Shown here piece after piece: positions 57,833 to 64,000 of a stretch of DNA of 64,000 bases. Numbering within the stretch: the stretch's first letter is position 1; every line of letters starts with the position of its first letter. The translations under genes and the position numbers were made by a program. Below the pieces are notes generated by a model. The model saw only the letters and a program-made list of their open reading frames with translations, did no database searches and was not told the origin of the DNA. Source of the stretch: Tolypocladium sp. Sup5 PDA-1 (lineage: Eukaryota > Ascomycota > Sordariomycetes > Hypocreales > Ophiocordycipitaceae). The stretch is taken from positions 372,001 through 436,000 of the forward strand of contig JPHH03000008.1 in assembly GCA_000750105.3 (NCBI GenBank), in the 5' to 3' direction.

Positions 57833-58792
57833 TTATTCAAACCTTTCAGCGTGAGACTATTCGCTCTGCCTCGTCGCTGGACTGCTTTGGGTACTTTAGG
57901 GGGAGTTCCGGCGTCTGTATTGCGGCCTCAGTGGGGAAAATAAAACCGGTTCCAATGTATCTTCAATCCTGTGCAGAGAAGCGATCGGCAACCAGCTGAT
58001 TCCTCGATCAACGTCACTAGGCGAATGTCGGGATTAGCTCGGGAACTGCCATTGGGGCACAGCCAATTCCGACTGATAAAACCAAGAAAGGCTTTTGACA
58101 CAATAAAACGTGGTCTAGATTTTGGGAAGTTTATGGAAACTCTGAAGAAAACACAGCGAGATAAATTGGAGCTTTGGAAATGAATTCGTCGCACTGGACC
58201 ACAGGAACTGCCTTAGGAACTACTACGGAGAAAAGTCCCTTCTCGCACGGAAAGGACCGCGTCATCGGCTGGGCCGAAAGAGCGAAGACCTCGTACTTCG
58301 TAGGATTCTCCTGAGGACTCGAGGAGGTTGCGACAGGGGTTGTGGGAATAAGTTGGGGGCCGATTTCTCACCACGAAGAGGCTGGGTTTGCAGGCTTAGC
58401 TGTGCAGGAACTGCGCCCCAGCTCTCAAGCAAGCGTTTTGCCTGTTTTGACTGTTACACAGGAACTAAATTTATCCGCAGCTCAGCTGCCCTTGGGCAGA
58501 TGCAACAGTGATCATGCGGGCAACAGGGGAAGCCGATCCGTTCTCCGAGCGCCCAATAATAATAATAATACCCTGGCAGCCTTGTTCCAGATCAAGACGA
58601 CTGCGAACCAACATGCATAACGCGAGGCAGAATAGAATGCAGGCGTCGGATCCAGCCCCTCGAGTTCTGAAGTGTTAAGGGTGCGCCGCCCAAGATTTCC
58701 TGAATGGTGGTTTCTTCAACGCCTGGTACAACGCACGCGTCTTATTCCAAGCATCAAATCAGAAGCATTGTGACAGCTCACTGGTTCCCATT
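57833..58792. other. Spacer, no supportable gene
   Basis: Short frames only; an AAT repeat lies at 58556-58571. The right part is the promoter of the next gene. Confidence 0.45.
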
Positions 58793-60715
58793 ATGGATCT
58801 CATACTTACAGAAGACGAACTCGATAATCTCCCCCTTTTTGTTTTAGAAAAAGAGCTTGGCACACAGCTTGAAGCTACCCAGCTCAAATGCTGCTTTCCC
58901 CGGTGCGACGAACCAATGGAACACTGCTCGCAGCTCAACCTGAAAGACCTATCCCTTTCTATTCAAAAATTTCGAGTGGTTCATCTCAATACCCGCATGT
59001 CAGCTATCCGGGATAAAGCCATCACGAATCTTCAGGATGAAATCGCAAACTTGACATGCTCTACTCATCAGGGAGGCATTCTTGCTCTATTCGAATGCTG
59101 CCCCCGAGACGACATCGAGCAGATCATGAAAGCAGGAAGAAAGGCGCGACGGGAAGCCAAAAAATTGGCATTAGAACAGCAAACCTTTCACCAGGGTCCA
59201 AAGAGTGCGGAGACTACACGACCAAAGACACCAACTCAACAATCACGCAACATTCCTCCATTGACCCCCAGGCCGCGGAAATTGACAGTTTCACTTCAAC
59301 CGGATGAGATACCCTCTGAGTCTGGAGAGGAGGATTACTTTACCCGACCTTTAGGGGCAGCAGAAATTGCAGCAAGCGCCGAAATTGATCCAAGCTCTCC
59401 GTTCACAGCAAGCCCCGACAGCATCTTTGACCAAGTTTTGCCCTCCATCGACGCCTACACACCTGCTACAGAAGTATCCCAGGAAATTGTGTCGACAAGG
59501 AGGCAGTGGGAGCGAAATCGTACCCTGAGGGAAGAATCGCCGACGCCAAGGAGAACTCGAAATTGCGCTGGCTCGAGCCACTCGGAGGAATCCCACCGCG
59601 ACGAAATTCACGATGAATACCTTGCCAGTCAAGTTATCAAATTGGAAGAAGAGAATTACACCAAAGTGCTGGAGGAGCACACCAGGTCCTGCTCTCGGGA
59701 ACCAACTCCGGCGAAGAACCCTGTGGAAAAGCAAGTGGTCGAGGAGTACAACGCTAAGCTGCAGTCGCCGAAGACCAGGCTCCATTATCTCAAAATTCTT
59801 CAGAGCGACTACGGGAGCAACGCTATGAAAAAAGGAATTGTATACATCGCCTGGGATGAAGTCGATCCTACATTACAAGGGCTTTTCAAGGTGGGAACGA
59901 CCTCTCAGGACCTTTCCGATCGCTACCATGACAAATCTTGCGATCGGAAGCACAACATGAGATTTATCGAGATAAGCAAAGACTACTATGTCGGGGCCGA
60001 GCGTGTGGAGAAGCTTGTCCACGCAGACTTCTATAAAGAGCGCATGAAGATCAGGAGCTGTGCTTGGTGTTGTCTGACGGACAAGGAAAAGGACAAGGCA
60101 AAGGACAAGGGTGAAAGCAACGGACACAACGAGTGGTTCAGGGTTGAGGTTGAGAAAATTGTCCACAGCTTGCAGCAATGGGAACACGTCATATCCGTTG
60201 TGAGTTATGACAATGATGGAAAATTGTCAAAGAGGGCGGAGCGTGCTCTAGAAAAAATTCTCGATCCCCGCAAGCTAATCTTGGACCTGGAGAGGGAAAT
60301 TGGGGAAGTGCCAAATCCCAGAGGATTGCCGTTGTTCTCCACCCCGGACGAAATCAAGGAGCTGCTCCAAAAGGCGCGAGTTTTAGAGAAGGGGAAGGGG
60401 GAAAAGGTCAATAGGGTCAAAGAGTGGCTAGCAACAGACGTCGCCTCGGTACCAACGGCAGCACCCAGTGAGGAAGAGATGACTGGAGCGCGAGCACAAG
60501 ATGAACTAGACTCGGCTTCAGCATTGCAGCCACAAGTCGAAGAAGCTGAAGAAATACCAGGGGGGGAAGAGAAGCAAAGGAAAGAAGTCTCGCAAGCTCC
60601 TCGGAGCATCAGACACCGAGCCATTGAAAAGGAATTCCTGAAAACAGAGCAGGAAGAGTCCCCAAAAGCGGAACAGGGGCGTAAGACAGGGCTCACAAGG
60701 CGGATGACGAATTAA
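58793..60715 (+). CDS. T5orf172 (DUF1766, GIY-YIG-like) domain protein
   Basis: Intronless protein of 640 residues. The N-terminal ~100 residues hold a Cys/His set (KCCFPRCDEPMEHC, LTCSTHQGG, FECCP) that may bind zinc. A long charged, low-complexity linker follows. Residues ~345-475 form the T5orf172 domain: KGIVYIAWDEVD, LFKVGTTSQDLSDRYHD, then FIEISKDYYVGAERVEKLVHADFY, a Cys pair RSCAWCC, and NEWFRVEVEKIV. This is the layout of the fungal Mug113-like branch of the GIY-YIG superfamily, in which GIVYI and the KVG-T-x(n)-R segment stand for the nuclease core and the Glu of RVEKLVHADF for the metal ligand region. The C-terminus is Glu/Lys-rich and probably coiled. Nuclease activity is unproven for this branch; the function is unknown, and the pathway block to the left gives no hint. 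Confidence 0.85.
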   Translation: MDLILTEDELDNLPLFVLEKELGTQLEATQLKCCFPRCDEPMEHCSQLNLKDLSLSIQKFRVVHLNTRMSAIRDKAITNLQDEIANLTCSTHQGGILALFECCPRDDIEQIMKAGRKARREAKKLALEQQTFHQGPKSAETTRPKTPTQQSRNIPPLTPRPRKLTVSLQPDEIPSESGEEDYFTRPLGAAEIAASAEIDPSSPFTASPDSIFDQVLPSIDAYTPATEVSQEIVSTRRQWERNRTLREESPTPRRTRNCAGSSHSEESHRDEIHDEYLASQVIKLEEENYTKVLEEHTRSCSREPTPAKNPVEKQVVEEYNAKLQSPKTRLHYLKILQSDYGSNAMKKGIVYIAWDEVDPTLQGLFKVGTTSQDLSDRYHDKSCDRKHNMRFIEISKDYYVGAERVEKLVHADFYKERMKIRSCAWCCLTDKEKDKAKDKGESNGHNEWFRVEVEKIVHSLQQWEHVISVVSYDNDGKLSKRAERALEKILDPRKLILDLEREIGEVPNPRGLPLFSTPDEIKELLQKARVLEKGKGEKVNRVKEWLATDVASVPTAAPSEEEMTGARAQDELDSASALQPQVEEAEEIPGGEEKQRKEVSQAPRSIRHRAIEKEFLKTEQEESPKAEQGRKTGLTRRMTN

Positions 60716-63534
60716 AGAACCACTTGAATGGGTGGTAGTTCTGGAAGGCGAGATGCTTTACCAGGGATGGTGGGCTAGGTGGTGAATGGGTGGAGGATCT
60801 GGACTTGGCCAACTCCTTGGGGCAGAGCACAGTAACAGCTCTAGCAATCGAAGCATATCCCCTAAGAATGTAATTTCAGACTTTTTGCATTGCGATTAGA
60901 CAGTGATAGTTGATCTCTTCACGTCCAGGTAAAGATGATCACCCATCCGCCTTGATACCGTGGACGGTAAACCTCTCTTGGAGCCCCTTTTGGGAAGAAG
61001 TCCCACGAACATTCAACTGAATTGTCCGATCCCTAGAGACCTCCTAGAACGCAGTAGTCGTCGTCCAACTCTTTATCATAGTCCTGATCCGCCCGTCGCT
61101 AGAGGTTTGGCTGCTCGTGCTCGAACGACGACGCGTGATGGAGTTTGTCACTTCGCAACCGCCCGAAGAAGGGTGCCGCGTAACACAAATTCGGTTCGAT
61201 GGGTCTGAACACCAGTCGTAGGTTAAGTTATCTCCCTCAAAAGTTGTGAAAAAACTTACAAGAGGAGCTGTCCCCTTTGGCCGCGGCGAGGACAGCCTCG
61301 AGTTTCGCTTTTGCTTTGGCAGAGGCCGAAGACATGGCTAGAACATGTAGATGAATTTGTTCGTATATGTTCTGTTTGTGGTATGAGAGGTTGTGCAATT
61401 GCGGGCGATAATGATGGCCCCGTGATCTATTTCATAGTCGGCCGTAGCCGTTGCTGACTCGTGGCGAAAGACCAGTCTCGTGGTGCTGCTGACCCCTCAT
61501 GACGTTGGTATGACATGTGTCGCGACACTCGTATTTATTGTGTGGCATCAACTGCGGTGGGCTGCCATTGGGTACAATCCATTATTACTAACAGGCCTCC
61601 GGTCTGTGCTTCGTACGACCTCGCTAGTCTTCTTGGCTGCTAAAGGAAATGCCGTGCGTGAGCAGTTTGCGAAGGCGGGAGTTCAGCCACGCTACAAACA
61701 ACAACTCAACTTCAAAGTATCGAAATATGGTTGTGAGTATTGGACCATAGAGGGAGATCCCTGCAGTGTCCTTGCTCTTGGTGAAACGTGTTTGTCCCAT
61801 CATCGGTTTATACGCACACTCGTCTCATCCCCCCTATCGCGGCTCCTTCGCATCGCGGTCACAGTCCCTGTTCCTCAAGAACTCCGCGTCCACAGATGCC
61901 TTACGAAACACAAAGTCGACGACGAAAATCCTGTAGCACAACGCCGGTCGTATTTGAATACCCCACACGTTCCGGTGGTGATGGTGACCTTGCATCCGCC
62001 TCCGCCGCTCGATCAATATCCTGAGACTTCAACAACAACCGAAACTTTGGACCGCCGGGGCCCAACTCCAACTGCGTATACACTCTGTCTTTTTCGACAC
62101 AGAGTACTCAGTCCCTTTGTAATACCACCCGCAAACCCATGATGCCTAGCATCGCCGTCTTGAATCAAGGGGGCTCCGACAGCATAATCGCCACATATAC
62201 CACAAACAACGCGTACCTAGCCGCCGATAATATCCTTGCGTTTGATTTAATCCTGCCCGCATGAGTACCGGTCGATGTCATCGGCGATTGGGAGCAACTT
62301 GACCTTGTCACCGGATCGTCTTTTCTCACTTGCTTCCCGATATCTTTCCAGTTTACTTGAGTACTATTGCATTCACTCTGAACGCATTCTGATACTTATA
62401 GCAACTTGGCTTTCATTGTCATGGAGTCCCCATCATCATGTAGATCATAGATCTAGCTCGACAACCACAGAAGGTCGCTGTACTCTATCAGAGAAACATA
62501 TATGAAGGCAGATGAGAGCATTGCTGGTAGTGTCAAGCGAGATAGGGGCGTAGACAATGCTGCCACATTGAGAAAGGGGGAATTACCGCAGATCCAGGTT
62601 GAATCTGTAAAGCTCTGTTTCGCCTACTGAATCTGGAGGGAATGCTGACTCTTTGGTGGTCTCGATGGTAAGGGGCATTGGCGGTTCATTTAACTTATTA
62701 GGCGAATTGTAACGGTGCTTCCCTTGCGCAAGATCATTCTTGTCAGCACTTGTCCTCGGTATGAGTCATTTGGCGGAACTAAATTGGTGACGTCGTGGAT
62801 GGTGTTGTCTGTACTTATGAACTGAATGCGTCACGGCGAACAGCCATGGAATATTGCTCCGGAGACCCACGGTGTGCTGTGCCGCGACGTCGCGGGTAAG
62901 TCGTCTCGTGGCCGCCCCGTATGCGTTGCGATAGGCTGACCTATCAGTCGGATCGGGCGCGAAATGCGCTGCGTGTGTGAAAGCCAAGAAGCGGTTGGCA
63001 ATAGACATTTGGGATATATTTTTAGGCTCAACTGGTATTCTCAAGTTGATTCCTAGAAAAGATCCATAGAGACAGCGTGGCTGAATCAACCTTATGCCCC
63101 CCCGACTGAGCATGATGAGCCTACGAGAATTGTGAATGCTGAACAAATGCATGTGCACTTGGCAATCATTACTGACGGCCTGTTTTTTCGTTTCTTTGTA
63201 GGCGAGTGATTATGCTTGGTGTAGTTACATTTGGTCCCTCGTTCAGGGATGCAGCTGGCTTGAATCACCTACATTGTGTGAAACTTGCAAACTCTCACAG
63301 TGTGAACCAAGCGCCCATCAGAGTGCTTCGCTCGCACATGACTGCTTTCGAGGACACTGATTCACCTAACCCTCTTAACTACTCCCTACACTATAAAAGG
63401 GTCGCAATCTGCCCACTCTGCCTCCAGATATTCCCTTCTCCCTCACGAACCTACGAGACGCGCATTTGTGTCTCAAGAGCTATACAACTGTCGCTGCAAA
63501 GCAACATACCACATCTCAGTTCCAGCTATCCAAG
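60716..63534. other. 2.8 kb region without a supportable gene
   Basis: Open frames here (for example 61480-62142 plus, 62766-63158 minus) lack ATG starts or family motifs. A minus-strand ATG at 61335 opens MSSASAKAKAKLEAVLAAAKG and meets a GTAAGT after GDSSS, so a small multi-exon minus gene is conceivable, but I cannot continue it convincingly to the left. The right end is the promoter of the microprotein gene. Confidence 0.4.
63392..63399 (+). promoter_or_regulatory. TATA box (TATAAAAG)
   Basis: A consensus-like TATAAAAG lies 136 bp upstream of the ATG at 63535 and is followed by a pyrimidine-rich stretch (CTGCCTCCAGATATTCCC), a typical strong fungal core promoter. Confidence 0.6.
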
Positions 63535-63768
63535 ATGTGCTTGACTACCGAGTGGTGGGCCCATTGTCGTACGCGGGGCTGTCCATTCAAATATTACCAC
63601 CACACCTACAACCACCCCATGTGCCGGGACGCCAGGAGGCGTCGGGATCGACAGAGGGGCCGCTGCGCAGATGGAGAGGTAACAGAGATAAAGTATCTTC
63701 CTAGAAACGAAAGTAGCTATTGCGTAGCTTGCGTGGAACAAAGGAAGCGGGAAGCCGCGCGGGCCTAA
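63535..63768 (+). CDS. Cys-rich microprotein, paralogue-like of the one at 34296
   Basis: Intronless frame of 77 residues. Cysteines at 2, 11, 16, 30, 44, 63 and 66, with the end CVAC after an Asn-rich turn; His, Arg and Tyr are abundant (KYYHHTYNHPMC, RDARRRRDRQRGRC). There is no signal peptide. Spacing and context of the cysteines nearly match the 88-residue protein at 34296-34562, while the rest of the sequence differs. A good TATA box and pyrimidine-rich leader support it being transcribed. Zinc or other metal binding is inferred from the CxxC and scattered Cys/His. I do not recognise a named family. Confidence 0.65.
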   Translation: MCLTTEWWAHCRTRGCPFKYYHHTYNHPMCRDARRRRDRQRGRCADGEVTEIKYLPRNESSYCVACVEQRKREAARA

Positions 63769-63776
63769 GCCCAAGC

Positions 63777-64000
63777 CGCATGAACTCCCTTGGCCCGGTC
63801 ATAGATGCTACAGACGCGCTTGAGGGGCGATTCGTCAGCTGAGATTTCCCCAAGCAAGTGGCAGAGCCTGGGAGACAAACACATGGAAGTACAGTCCAGG
63901 ATAGCCGGATAGCCTGGCGGAACTGTTTTGGGAACGGGTTTGTTCTCTAAAGAAAGACAATGGAGTTGCTTGCAGCTCAATATAAGTTCGATTTCGGGCA
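63777..64000 (-). CDS. Possible 3' end of a gene continuing beyond the window
   Basis: A minus-strand frame is open from the window edge to a stop at about 63765 and reads GYPAILDCTSMCLSPRLCHLL before ending HAAWA. It has several cysteines but no motif I recognise. It may be the last exon of a gene outside the window, or chance. Confidence 0.2.

Noticed and set aside
61230..61335. Minus-strand first-exon candidate MSSASAKAKAKLEAVLAAAKG with a GTAAGT donor
   Set aside because: Attractive start and splice site, but none of the frames downstream to 60960 gives a convincing second exon.
61480..62142. Open frame of 220 codons on the plus strand
   Set aside because: No ATG at its start, no family motif, Pro/Thr-rich end; nothing to support a gene.
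62766..63158. Minus-strand open frame of 130 codons
   Set aside because: No recognisable motif, basic and irregular composition, and no supporting promoter or splice structure.

Overview
The window looks like nuclear DNA of a filamentous ascomycete, most likely a Sordariomycete of the Hypocreales type (the placement is my inference). The signs are genes broken by many short introns (mostly 47-133 nt, GT...YAG), Zn(II)2Cys6 regulators, a GC-rich coding style and long gene-free spacers with homopolymer tracts. I resolved 23 genes by joining exons by hand; every splice model given keeps the frame open from start to stop. No rRNA, convincing tRNA, transposase or CRISPR was seen.

Left part (1-28 kb), mostly housekeeping genes separated by large spacers: a Zn2Cys6 regulator (3626-6275); a 5 kb gene-free stretch; a Cys-rich/repeat protein (11274-12353); a class II glutamine amidotransferase of the DUG3 type (13202-14563); a Cdt2-type WD40 protein (15658-17970); a heme-oxygenase-like tail-anchored protein (18419-19900); an SLC35F/THI74-type transporter (21837-23344); a Ca3427-like substrate-binding-fold protein (24205-25199); and an MFS transporter (26322-28001).

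Middle part (28-42 kb), transport and surface functions: a 17-exon full-length ABCC/MRP transporter (28594-33873), an 88-residue Cys-rich microprotein (34296-34562), a membrane-anchored fucose-lectin-like propeller protein (35042-36545), an amino-acid permease (37575-39572) and a small secreted protein (40962-41423). The last is flanked by 66-bp direct repeats, one of which ends a gene relic.

Right part (43-57 kb), the most interesting block: kynurenine formamidase (42956-43948), indoleamine 2,3-dioxygenase (45342-46698), a complete cytosolic-type tryptophanyl-tRNA synthetase (47078-48835), two convergent Zn2Cys6 regulators (49488-51974 and 52165-54943) and kynureninase (55498-57060). Together the three enzymes would take tryptophan to N-formylkynurenine, kynurenine and then anthranilate plus alanine, with no kynurenine 3-monooxygenase in the window. 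The TrpRS gene among them suggests either protection of Trp-tRNA supply while the dioxygenase consumes tryptophan, or self-resistance to a tryptophan-derived product. Each regulator has a divergent promoter shared with an enzyme gene of the block.

The right end (57-64 kb) has a degenerate kinase relic, an intact T5orf172 (GIY-YIG-like) protein (58793-60715), a 2.8 kb stretch without supportable genes, and a second Cys-rich microprotein (63535-63768) with nearly the same cysteine spacing as the one at 34296.
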